From: Glandiceps talaboti
Taxonomy: Eukaryota > Hemichordata > Enteropneusta > Spengelidae
Assembly (NCBI RefSeq): GCF_964340395.1
Contig: NC_135553.1
Location: forward strand, 2,143,501 to 2,207,500
Reading direction: 5' to 3'
DNA: 64,000 nt
In this document: in pieces, positions 1 to 11,700 of the stretch
How positions within the stretch are numbered: position 1 is the stretch's first letter
Layout: each line of letters starts with the position of its first letter
Notes under the pieces: generated by a model
What the model was told of the DNA's origin: nothing
The model's input: only the letters and a program-made list of their open reading frames with translations
Database searches by the model: none
Made by a program: the position numbers and the translations under genes

Positions 1-3000
1 AATTACACAAATCCTGTCATATACTCATGCAGCTCATGATCAGTGTAACTTGTAGAAAATATTTCTCTTATAGCGATGATTTCAATTTGATCTTTAAGCT
101 TAGAATCAGTGCAAGTCTTTTACTACTAAGCATACAGCTTTCTAGACAGCAAGATTTGTTTGTGTAATAGTATAGAATCTATCCATGGTTTTGAATCTCT
201 TCTTCACCTAAGAGAGATCTTTGAAGTCATGGATACCAGGATAGCCTCCAGACTATCGTTGTGTTAGAATACAATGTATTGTTGTGTACACTCCTGCATT
301 CACCAGGGTCTAGTGAGTGATTACACTTTGAGTGTACATGATGATGAATCTTTTTAATAAGCTAACAGTTTTCATGTCGATCATTTTGTAATCATGCTAC
401 ATAACATACCTACTACTTTAAATCTAGTAGTCGCTAGGTTTATAATAACAACATTTTAAGTATTCTTAAAAATAGAATTCTCCACTGTGCTAATCAGTAA
501 AATGATATCTAAAGTATATGCAATTATGCCTTAAGTTGTCACTTTTCAAATCAAATAAATGACTTTCTCAGACTTATGCCTTCGGTTTATTCCGATTAAC
601 AGGTTTGTTTTCCTGAAAAGGCCTCTATTTGAAAACAGCAAAAAACTGACTGCATTTATATGATAATACATCCAGTAACGTGTGAGACTTTTTATGGCTT
701 TGAATATTTAATAACATTACATGTAATGTAAATCCAAATTATTATAATTTAATATCTAGACATCCAATATATGGCATTGTAATATACTACTAACATGACA
801 ACATCAAATAACACAACAAATAGACATAAACCATGAATTTGGGTCATGTATTGACAACATAGTGAAGAAAACGACAGCAAGACACAGTTACAATTGATGG
901 CTAGAACTGCCTCAGTAAAGAGTAAAGGCTGGTTCAGATGATTTATACAGATATAATATTGTGGATTAAGTCATACATAATGTAAAAAAAACTGGTACTT
1001 TGTAGGATTGTTAATTTGATCAAATTGAGATAGTTACCTAGGTTTATTCAATGGCTAGCTTAACGATAACATCATACCACTATGACGGTACTTGTTGCCA
1101 TGGCAATAATGTAGGTGAATGTCTAATATATTAAAATTGTGTGATTATCATATCTTTGTTTACATCTCATGATGTGTGCTGCTTCTATATTTTTCAATAA
1201 TGCTATTAAATGTATAAGATGCACTCACAGTGACTCAGTGCCTTACTACATATGTACACAAGAACAAAGACTGCATTGTCTACATAGTCAATTTTCAAGT
1301 CATTTTCAGACAATGTTATCGTTGGATTTATACAGCTACACATGCTAAGCAGTCCCCCAGCTATATTGAAACATTCTGTTTGAATCAATGGTCGCAGTCG
1401 TTTGTGAGCCAACATAAAATCACAACTCAATACAACTCAAATCAACAGAATTGATGAACCCCAATTACATTAACATGTCAGGACTAGTACAAACACATAC
1501 TGCTGCAAATATCAGAAAGCATTTATTAAACTATAAACTAACTTTTGATACCCCCCCCCACACACACACACACATTATCTCCAACATTTACACCTATGAA
1601 ACCACAATACAGTTAACTTTGTATCTGCAATCATTTTTATTCTCATAATCTCATTTTGAAATCTGAATACTAGGACTACGAAGTGTCAACAAATTTGAAA
1701 TAATTTAAAATTGGGGAATACATGAATTATGCAAAAACAATAAAGTAATAAACGATGTCAACTAATTAAAATGCTTCTTTCATCATAATATTCTCTCATT
1801 TATAAGTAATAAAAATTGAAAATAGAGCAACTCACATACAAAATTTATAATGAATTTACTTCATATTGCACCGTAGCCATGGTGGATACCTGGGGAAAGG
1901 TTTTGTGAGGTAACTGAATTCAGTGCAATACGTAGTTAAATTCATGAACTTAGACAGTTTGCAAAGATGAGCTCATATAACATTTATTATTCATCAAACG
2001 CCATAAGGTCCTGTGTTCTAAAACAGTTATGTTGGGAGAAATATTACATACTGACTTACTGTATCAAAGACTCACTTGATTATTATACTAGGACATGTGC
2101 ATATCATCATTTAGCAGAACTCTACTCAAATTGTTCAAGTACTAACTTAGAATATTTCTATGGGTAATTTACTGTTCTATGATATTACTTTTGACCTCAT
2201 TTCCTCTGTAATGCATGGTTTGCTTCATGTGACATCACAATTCTTCTTCTAGTATAAACCAATGTTTTATATATCCAACAGCCATGAAAGTATACATATA
2301 ATTCAATTTGTCTATTTTTAAAGTATAATTTTGGACGAGAAACTCATGAAAGGCTCAAAGATATCACTGACTGGTACACTCTACCAAGCAATAGCCCAAC
2401 GGATTAGTCATCAAAATACACTGTATTCATCAAATAATCATTTATTTTATATGATAAAACAGCACCCATTATTATTGTCAGGACTTTGACATGTGAAATA
2501 TACATGTATGAAATAATCAAATGATGTTACAGATTTCAAATGTACCATTAGTTTTCTTAAATAATCCCACCAACAAAATTTGTAAATTTAGCATTATGAA
2601 TACTGTCTAGTCTGGGACCAAACTTAGTGTTTACAAGGAAAGGTTGGCCATCAAGCTAAACAGTAGCCTGGAATCCATGCAGATGGGGGTTTTGAATTCG
2701 TAAATTCCCCAACAGTAGATTGGGAACTCAAACTTCAAAATCCCAAATCGCCCAGATTCTAGGCTAGCTAAGTGGGAAAAGATATATGTTTACATGCTTT
2801 GTCAAAAAAAGGGGTGGATCCCAAATGTACCCTATCAATACACTGATATAGGTGAGATGTTGTATAAGGTGGGTTGATAGCTCAGTATCACATGATGTTT
2901 GTTTGTGTCTATTCATACTCAAGTATTGAATGTAAAGTACACAAAGACGTGGACCATGTACATGTACCAATATATCCATGTTGCGTGATTGTGACTGTAT

Positions 3001-6000
3001 GTTATCAAATTTGATGACCATTGACCCCTGTAAATTCCCCCAGTGACACTGTGTGTTATAGCAAACTTGTCTTGCACCATCACTCTTTTTCCATAATCCC
3101 AACTGATATACAGTACATGCTACTAAGGTGTTCCTATACTATATCCTACCAATGGCGCTTACTTTGATGAAAATTCATGTCTTACAATAAATTCTAATAA
3201 ACTATACTGTATAAAGAGGAAATGAATAAATCTACCAGTATGAAGTGTGATAGGAATGCAGTATACATCTTCATTTAGTGCCTTTATGTCAAAGGTTAAC
3301 ATGATATGAATAATTACATTGCCATTATTTTCATGAAATTACCTCTGTCAAGTGAATATTTATGTTGTCTGTGTGCTGAAGTTCATTGAAATTTACTAAA
3401 TCTTATGAAGTAGTTTGTTGACAATTAAATAAATCATACAAACAAGATGATTTTTTGATGCCAAGTTCTGCTACTATAGTTTAGGTATGTATTGTGAAAT
3501 ATATATTTCTATTTGGAATATAGAAATCTGTTTGATTTCTAGATGAGATAGAACCAAAATTCTGTCTGTAATATCACATGATGAAATTGATATGACTCTA
3601 TTGTATGATTTCTCAATTAGCAAACCTACCCTCATATCTGACAAAACACAGGAAATAGAACAACAAATAACAAACAACATGTTGTCATTATTATTCTAAT
3701 GTCCCTTTTCAACAATAGGTACAGCCGTTCTATTGTACAACCTATGCTGTTTCAGTTTCGACCAAAGATGTATTTAAATACCAAAATATGCATAAAATGA
3801 AAGATGTTTGAGGTAGTAACCAAAGAAACAAAATAAATCACAAGACATTTGTAATTTGTGCAGTCAATCATGCAAGCACAGTATGATGTAATGACGTACT
3901 CACTTCACTGGGGTTAACAAAATGACACTCAGTAGTATCTTATTTTAATAAGGATCAAATTGTATATCTTTTTAATTCTCTTACTTCAGGGATATTTAAC
4001 CATTTATATATCTCAAAATAATTTCAGGTAAAATGAGATATTCCTTTACAAAACAAAGAGAAAATAGAGAACACTAGTACACAGTGAATAATACCTGTCT
4101 TTGAGGTCAACTCAAAGATCAAGTTTATATTTTACATGAATTTTCATCAACTTGGGAAAAATAGTGTTGTTTTTATCCAAAGATATTAATATTTCCAACA
4201 CTGTCTACAGTATTTGTTTATCAAAGCCCTCACTGTGATATTTGTACATCATCAATATCACTGTTCAACATTAACATTTCATATTTCCATCATGGATGCC
4301 AATGGAATGGGCTGCCACATGAAAAACTACATCACAATTATTTTTAATTCTTAAGTGACTTTTCCATTGATTCAAAAGTTATGTAGAATGTTTTATATAT
4401 AATTTATAAAAGGTTTCTATAGTTTACATACTAGTCATACAAAAATACCACATCCCTTTGTGTGAGAAGGCCTTAATATGCTATTAACCTGCCAGACCTT
4501 CAAACATGTGTTCCTACTTTGTGTACAGCATACAATACATATGCAAAGTTTTGAATGTCACATGTCTGTAGAATATCACACAATCTGAATTAAATCAATC
4601 CTTCACAAGAACCTTGGAGGTTTTTTTATGGTCCTTTTTAAAGTTTGAATAATACAAATCACTGCTGTTAAGTTGTGACCTCAGCTGCAAACATCCCTCA
4701 TGAACTGATGTCAATCTAAACAATATGAATGAAATGATGAAAATCTGCTGAATATTACAACTGAAATTTAATATACATATAGACGAATGAAAAAAAAGGG
4801 CCTCGATAAGTCTTATACTTTTTGTACCCTTGATGTACAGTACAAATCTAGATAATTCTCTATCATTGTATAAAGATACATTTGAGAAGTGAAATAACTA
4901 AAGGTTTGGATTGGCGAACTTTGGCAGATAAATACATAAATTCATCCTCACCAAAAACACTATATCGATAAACTGATAGATGTAAATACCTCTAGGGCAA
5001 GGATTCTTTTCTAAATAGACTAAGACTTGAGTTGAGTAGGTTGACAGCATCAAGTCATATAATTTATAAAAGTCTTATTTTATTCATTTGTATGGTATGA
5101 CTTGATTCTTTTCACTCACTCCTACGGTTTTCCTCTGCCTTTCTCATTAATTCCCTGTACTTCACAATATCAATACTGGCATTTGCTGGAAATGTTTGAT
5201 AATTAACCGCTGTGTCAATTTATTGTGAAACGACTGTTTTTTACCTTTTTGAACAAGCAACGATATTGAAACTGCCATATTCAATGATTCAAAGGTATAA
5301 ACTATTGTGACTTTTCAGATCCCTAGATAGATCACGCTATTTCAACAAAGTTAGAATCCCACTGACTATGAATCATACATCCACTCTGTGCTATTTATGT
5401 ATGGCGTGTCACCAACAGACATGATACTAGTATCAGCTTATAACAAGCTGCTGGAAGACAGACATTATTTATTTAGCTCTAATTAGCTACAGTAATGCAT
5501 AATTGTTGATCGGTATCTAAATTCCATACATTAGTCTACCTACACAAAGAATATTCAATGATTTTGTGAAAGTATCCAAAGGGCAATCAGAATGGTAAGT
5601 AAAAAAAAAACTGTCGTCAGATGATCATGTGATGTTTTGATCACTTTGAGTTCAAGATCCAATATGAAGCAATAAAATTGTACAATATAGCAGGTTTTCC
5701 TAAATGAACAGTAAAAACTAATTAATCTGAGTCAACTCATATCAGTAAAACCAATAACATATCTATCTAATAATAAGTCTACAATTTAGACATGTGAGTT
5801 ACTTCATGTAGTAATGGATGACTTGTGATAATTGACAAATGCTGATTATCAATGCATGCACTTTGCCTTTTACTCAAGAATATTAAAGCTACGATTTCGC
5901 CAAGTGCTGTAAGTACACACACTGAAATGACTTGAGTCTTGTACAACACTGAATACATCTATCCATACAATGACATATTTGTCTAGGTACCACCTCAAGT

Positions 6001-6323
6001 ACTTATAAAACCAAGCTTTTCAAAATATCAAAGTCCAAATCTCATGAATCTGTGTTTTATTATAACCCTGCCTTGATGTTGTGCATAATGTCATCTGTTT
6101 TGCTGACCTCACCAAGCTTGTACCAGGTAGTGTAGTATACAAGGTGAAAACTGGTCATAGAATTTCACACACCTTTTAGTTATGCTTCACTGACACCATG
6201 GACAACTCAGTACACTATTTCACATATATCACATATCAATGTAAATATATTATATGTCTATGTCTGGTCAACATTTTATTTTTATTTTATTTTGGCCAAC
6301 AATACAGCACTATAATTCAAATA

Positions 6324-6378
6324 GGTGGGGGGGTGGGGGGGTGGGGGGTGGAGTGTGTGTGTTTGCACACACATGCAA
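6324..6378 (+). repeat. G-rich tract followed by TG/CA simple sequence
   Basis: Four long G runs separated by single T residues, then alternating GTGTGT and CACACA. The G runs satisfy the usual G-quadruplex pattern on the plus strand. Confidence 0.7.
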
Positions 6379-7855
6379 GTCACATGCATGTATATGTAAG
6401 TATATGCCCAAGTGTGGTCTATGTGCACATTGGGTGTATACTCATTACTTGGGGTGTATGGCTACATGTATGTGTTAGATGTTTATGTGACTGACTGAGT
6501 GAGTGATTGCTTCTACTAATTCATTTCTTACACTAGATCTGACAGACTGATGATAGTAATTTTGCATACACTATTGAAATAATTTACATAATTCTTAAAA
6601 ATTCAAATATTTGTTTGTCAATATCAACTGTTGATGCTATTTTATTAGTATAACAAGTTCTGAAATACACAAAATACGTTAACAAGTTTTCTTAAGATTC
6701 ATCAAGGTATATTCTTTGTCTTTTTGAAAAATGAAAATGTGCACAAAAAGGTATGAATTAAATGTGATGATTCATTTTAGTAACCTTCAAAACTTTAGTT
6801 ATGTGTAGAGAATGCAGAATGTAAACCTAATTACACACATGTCATGCTAGTGTCAGAGAATGAAACAGATTGAACAAATTCCAACAAGTATAGTACATAG
6901 CAGAACTGATTACTGCTGTGAATTCATTTAATGGGCATTGATATTGTGACAATAGACATCGATTTAGAACACACTGACAACACATACATTACTATTTGCC
7001 ATATGATAAGTATAACAGTGTAACACAGTGTATTATTTGACATGACACTCTTGGTTCTATAACATATACTGTGATAAAGTGGTAGAAATTGACATGAAAT
7101 TTACCAGACAGGTGATCATTATTTGTACCACTTTTTGTTCTGCTCACTAATTGAATTATTAACATTTTAGGAGAACTAAGAAACTAACTTCAGTTTCATG
7201 TGCACTTTGGTATCAATATCAAACATTTAGCCCTGGCTGGTAATTCCTAGTTACTAACCTAGCCAAATAAAACAGACTTTGTGTTTATTTGGCTTTTATT
7301 TTTTTACCTGTAAATTTATTTCCTGTTTTTTGTGTGTGAATATTAACTTTTATAAAACAGAAGTCTAATGCCTACAAATTAATCAACAGAATCATTTGAA
7401 ATACAAATAAATATTAATTTTAAACAACTGCTGTTTTAAACAAATAATAACTGATCATGCAAATATTAACATTAATATTTACCCTGGCCACACATAAAGT
7501 CATAAGCATAACCACTGTTTTGTTGAATCATTCATTTCATTTTTATTTTACGTAAACTGTAAAAGATGATCTAAAGTTTCATTCCAAAGTATCACTTCTG
7601 CATTTTATGAAAAGCAACGTGGATAGTTTGGGGTGGGGGTGAGAGGTTACAACGCCATTAGTCTGAATTGTTTTGATTAGGATTTTACTGTTGTTGTCAA
7701 ACACAGTTAATCAAATTATCGCCACTCGTACCAATTATAATACACCAAGGCACGTGATCGGACTTAGAACGTAATTCTTCACTCTCTGTAGTTTTACCAT
7801 CTCAGTATGAATGAAGGGATTTTTGAGGACGTGACACACTATGACATCATCTACA

Positions 7856-7876
7856 CGATCGACGTTACGTCGATCG
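7856..7876. other. Perfect 10-bp inverted repeat with 1-nt centre
   Basis: CGATCGACGT, a central T, then ACGTCGATCG. It is CpG-rich, unlike the surrounding DNA, and lies 43 bp inside the presumed TMEM184 first intron. It could be a dimeric transcription-factor site in the promoter-proximal region; no factor is assigned. Confidence 0.8.
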
Positions 7877-7919
7877 GAGAGTTTATGGTAGGATTAGTCG
7901 ATGTTTTTTTTTCACTTAC

Positions 7920-8192
7920 CTGGTGAACTGTGATCAAAATTGCCAACCAAGCAAAGGTTCCACTTATTCCCCTCGCCGCGGGTGTCTGCAGCCATGTTAT
8001 GGGTGTTTCGACGATAGGCTGTATACTAGATGTAACAGTGGTTGTCATTTCATTAGGCATACCTGTACTGTCGTTTGGTCCATTCGGATATGATGATGTT
8101 GGTTTAGCGTTTATGGTACTAGAAAGAAGGGATATAAGAGTAACGACAGTCCCTGCCACATCGGGAGCACTGCTGGCATTTGTGGGTGCCAT
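7920..8192 (-). CDS. TMEM184: TMEM184A/B-type membrane protein, first coding exon (partial gene)
   Basis: Ninety-one codons from an ATG at 8192-8190 to a strong minus-strand donor CAG|GTAAGT, the exon's last base being 7920, phase 0. The last residues, TPAARGISGTFAWLAILITV followed by HQ, match the start of the first membrane helix of vertebrate TMEM184A/B (human version reads [20 protein letters not shown] then Q, from memory), so the exon ends inside or just after helix 1. The preceding ~70 residues are Ser/Thr/Pro-rich and probably extracellular, with NAS and NDS glycosylation sequons. TMEM184 proteins are seven-helix membrane proteins related to the organic solute transporter alpha family; TMEM184A has been reported as a heparin receptor. 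The frame stays open upstream of 8192 without an earlier ATG. I looked left for the next conserved block (VRILFIVPIYAFDSW) and did not find it, so intron 1 appears to exceed 7.9 kb. The gene is head-to-head with INTS1, 473 bp between start codons. Confidence 0.85.
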
Positions 8193-8342
8193 TAACGCTA
8201 TCCTAATATGACACAATATAGAATTCTTGATAACTCATTTGCTTAACCAAAGAAATCGAAAAAAATAAGATCAGCAATCAGCAAAAATATCAGTAATTTC
8301 CGAACAAGTGTATATGTCCGACCGCTGAAAATGGCTACCTGG

Positions 8343-8358
8343 TGACGTCATGTATAAA
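8343..8358. promoter_or_regulatory. CRE palindrome next to TATA-like box
   Basis: TGACGTCA (8343-8350), the full CREB/ATF consensus, is followed after 2 bp by TATAAA (8353-8358). It is roughly mid-way between the divergent genes. The CRE is symmetric; the TATA-like box points toward INTS1. Confidence 0.5.
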
Positions 8359-8646
8359 CCCCCCATGTGACTACAGAATTTTAAGTCTAGAATGACAACT
8401 GGTATGGCTTCCTATCGTTGTACAAAATAGGAATAGGATTCCGAATGATTTTGTAATTTTCAAGACTTCGATTATGTTGAGGATAACATTCATGGATATG
8501 AATAGAGTTTCAGAAATTAAAAACTATATGGTTTCATCGAAATATGATGAAATTATCAATCCTCTGATAGCTGCAGACTTTTTTAAATCTAACTTAAGTG
8601 GTTTGTTCCAAGAGTTTCCCCTATCTTTTGCGAAATCCCCCGGGAA

Positions 8647-8664
8647 ATGATCACAAAGAGGTAA
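8647..8664 (+). promoter_or_regulatory. Minimal upstream ORF ending one base before the INTS1 start codon
   Basis: ATG at 8647 opens five codons closed by TAA (8662-8664); the INTS1 ATG begins at 8666. The uORF ATG has G at -3 (8644) and A at +4. If it is in the mature leader it could limit or couple initiation at INTS1. Function is inferred. Confidence 0.5.
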
Positions 8665-8665
8665 A

Positions 8666-8729
8666 ATGGCAACTGATCGGGGTAAAGCATCGATCGCTGC
8701 TGCTGCAGCTAGAAAGATTAAATCACGAG
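8666..8729 (+). CDS. INTS1: INTS1 exon 1
   Basis: Codes residues 1-21 (starts [14 protein letters not shown]) and ends in phase 1 at CGA G|GTAAG. Basic, Ala-rich N-terminus comparable in length to vertebrate INTS1. The following 2293-bp intron holds a dispersed repeat and a short tandem duplication. Confidence 0.85.
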
Positions 8730-11700
8730 GTAAGATTGAAGATCTAGCCCTATATCTATCGATGATCATATGTGTTTATGTTGGTGCTGAATCTGATCTT
8801 GTGGTCAAGGCTTGACCCCCCTGATTGCACACGTCTAGCCTGTGGAGACTGAATCAGATAGTCAAACTGTACCAACAGCAACTGGGCAAGATATTAGAAC
8901 GTGTAGCCGGTTGAATCATCGACATCAGCTTGAAGAATGAAAGGCAGGCGGCAACGAAATACCGTTCAGTCAAGCCAAAGCAAGTGTTTACCTTATTTAG
9001 TAACGTTACCACATGTACACATGAATGAGGAGGGCGCTGCCAGCTGGCATCCTAGAGGATGCTTGTTTCTTTCTCACTCACTCGGTGACACACTGCTATG
9101 TTTACATTTTATTTGACTGTATAGACTTGACTGCATAGACTTCTTAATACTTTGTTTTATAACTCTTTGTTTGTATACTTCCACCAGTATCAATTCCATT
9201 CACACCTTGAAGGTGTTAGTGCACATACAGATAATATGTATTGTATGTGCCAGCTTTCCAGGAAGACATTGTAATTTGTTGGGAGAACTGTGGTCATTGT
9301 CTATAACAAATCAGGCTTGTGTTAGGATATCAAATCTTATCCTAACCATAGACCCTGGAGTTAGCTTAGGGAATAAAATTAGGTCTAACATCACCCTGTA
9401 AGTCTTGATACAAATATGTATCTCTTGTAGTCACAGGACACCCTAGTCTAGAAACTACATGTCAGGGTTCATTTTCTACAATCTCTCTCTCCACCTTCCA
9501 GTCATATTGTTTTCTTTAGCATGACATTCTGTTTTACCACCGCCAACAGTGGTAGTTATGCTATTGGAGCATTGATATAAACTTGATGATGTTATTGTGT
9601 TCTCACATGACTTACTTTAAAACTGGAGGTTGAGTTTGCAGTAAACTGAAAGAAGTAACCGATTACAACCACCTGTCAGTGTACTACTGGTATGCATTGT
9701 TCACTCTTTCTCTAGCAGGAGATTTAGCTAGATTTTTGGTACAATTTGTACATTTGACTATACATGGAGAGAGAGAGAGTGATCATAGAAAACAAGACCA
9801 CACATATAGTTTCCAAACTAGGGACACCCAGGCTTAATGATTACTTTGTTTACTGTAAACAAGTCAACGATCAACAAACAAGGAAAAATATACTAACGTC
9901 AAGAATCTTGATTGGTCGATAGTGACTGTCATGTCAATTAACTCGTAGATTCCTTTAGTGGTGTGAGATTGAACTTAGCAATAGCTCCACCCACTTAGAC
10001 TCGTAGATTCTTTTAGTGGTCTGAGATTGAACTTAGCAATGGCTCAACCCACCTAGACTCTGACAGATTGTCTTGTGATTAGATTCACACAGAAAATGTT
10101 ACCCTTTGTGATTGTGTGATCATTTCTCCTGACACTGATTTGATTAATATTCACATCACTTTTGGACACTACTTATGTCATCTCACAGCTGGTAGATTTA
10201 AAATACAGTATTATGACAGAACTCCATGATGCATGAGTGTAAGTGTGGTGTACTCAGGGTATTTGTATTAGCACATGTAGTGTTCTCTGTGGTCATACTT
10301 TCATGAGTAGCAAGTAAAAGAGCAGCAGAAAACACTGCAACTTAGTGCAAATACTCCTGAGCACACACTGACACTCACACAGCATAGGGGTTTGTTATCA
10401 TTACCAGGATACATATGTTATCTGAAATAGCAAATTTCTGTGAAGATCATACTGTACGATCATGTGCTTCCATGAAGAACTTGAGGAACAAGCACGTAAT
10501 TATTTGTATGCAGATATGCAATAATGTTTTTGGTATTGCACAGCAATGCAAATACCTTTAGTCTGCACACATCGGTGCAAGCAATCACTGGTACATACAT
10601 GTATGTAATAATCTGTGTTCACTGGTCAGTGCTTCATTTGAGTAAAATGTCGAATTTATTTTGCTAATATTGTGTGTTAGAACATCGTCAAGTCTAACCA
10701 GCAGAGGTTGTAAGCTACACTGCATAGTTCACTATCACCACTTACCCAAACTAAGTCAGCTTCATTCTTGAAAGAATATAAACATGTACTATGATGTAGG
10801 ACAGAGATGGTATGGGTATTCATCAAAAGTGACTGTGAATCCAGTTATAAGGCTTCGCCTGGACTGACCGCCATTCATAATCAAGTCAATGTACAACCAG
10901 AGTTTATCGTAGCTCATAACAGTGTAACATGGGTAATCTCTGAAGTTCAGATTGTCTTTTGTAAATTATCTTTAAAGTGAAATGATATTCTAATTCATTA
11001 TCACTGCTCTTGATTTTAGCAGGGCATCCACCAAGTGGTATAGACTTCATTGCCCTGGGTGCTAAATCTCGGCCAAGTGGTCCAGAATTGAGTGACATCA
11101 AACCATCAACATCACAGAAGTTAACGCTGTCAGGAGAGAGGAAACGAGAATCACCATCTACTAGTGGACCAGTTAGTAAGAAACCGAAGCTAGGAATTCA
11201 AGGACTAACAAGTCTTGGAAAAGGTAGCCGGGATTTTGATAGTGAATCCAGTGGACCTACAGTAGACAGCATTGCAGTGGATGGTAAGAATTGAGAATCT
11301 CCTACTTTACATAGAGTAGACAGCATTGCAATTGATAGTACAGAGAGTCTTCTAATTTGCATACACTAGACAGCATTGCAATTGATAGTGCGGTTCTAAT
11401 TTGCATAGAGTAGACAGTATTGCAGTTGATGGTAAGAATTGAGAGTCTTCTCATTTGCATACACTAGACAGCATTGTAATTGATAGTACGGTTCTAATTT
11501 GCATAGAGTAGATAGCATTGCAGTTGATGGTATAGAGACTATACACATATATCCTAGGCCTATTGCTAATCTCCCTGTACACAGATAAATGATGGTAAAG
11601 CCCATAGAAATATCGTTAGCCAGAAATTTGAAGTCACACTTCCACACTTGTATTTCATAGTATTAGTAGCACCCTTACTTTGTCAGATTTTCAGGTTACA

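Larger units (their letters stand above)
1..7919 (-). other. Presumed first intron of TMEM184; no gene seen
   Basis: Strongly A+T-rich DNA with stops in all frames at short intervals; the open frames present are short and resemble no protein I know. It contains a short CA run (1560-1574), a G-rich tract (6324-6351) with an adjoining TG/CA stretch, and the 21-bp palindrome listed separately. It should be transcribed as TMEM184 intron unless another gene that I cannot see lies here. Confidence 0.55.
8193..8665. promoter_or_regulatory. Head-to-head intergenic region of TMEM184 and INTS1 (putative bidirectional promoter)
   Basis: Only 473 bp separate the two divergent start codons, so both transcription starts and both 5' leaders should fit here. 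Visible candidate sites are a YY1-like AAAATGGC at 8328-8335, a perfect CRE palindrome TGACGTCA at 8343-8350, and TATAAA at 8353-8358. A second AAAATGGC overlaps the INTS1 start codon (8663-8670). Transcription starts cannot be placed from sequence. Confidence 0.6.
8730..11022 (+). other. INTS1: INTS1 intron 1
   Basis: No coding sequence recognised. The first ~350 bp are less A+T-rich and may belong to the promoter region. Further in lie a two-copy tandem repeat (9941-10058) and a copy of a fold-back dispersed repeat (about 10229-10610). Confidence 0.6.

Noticed and set aside
7930-8211. Plus-strand 93-codon hydrophobic frame opposite the TMEM184 exon
   Set aside because: Shadow of the minus-strand exon, which has a matching family motif and a strong donor.
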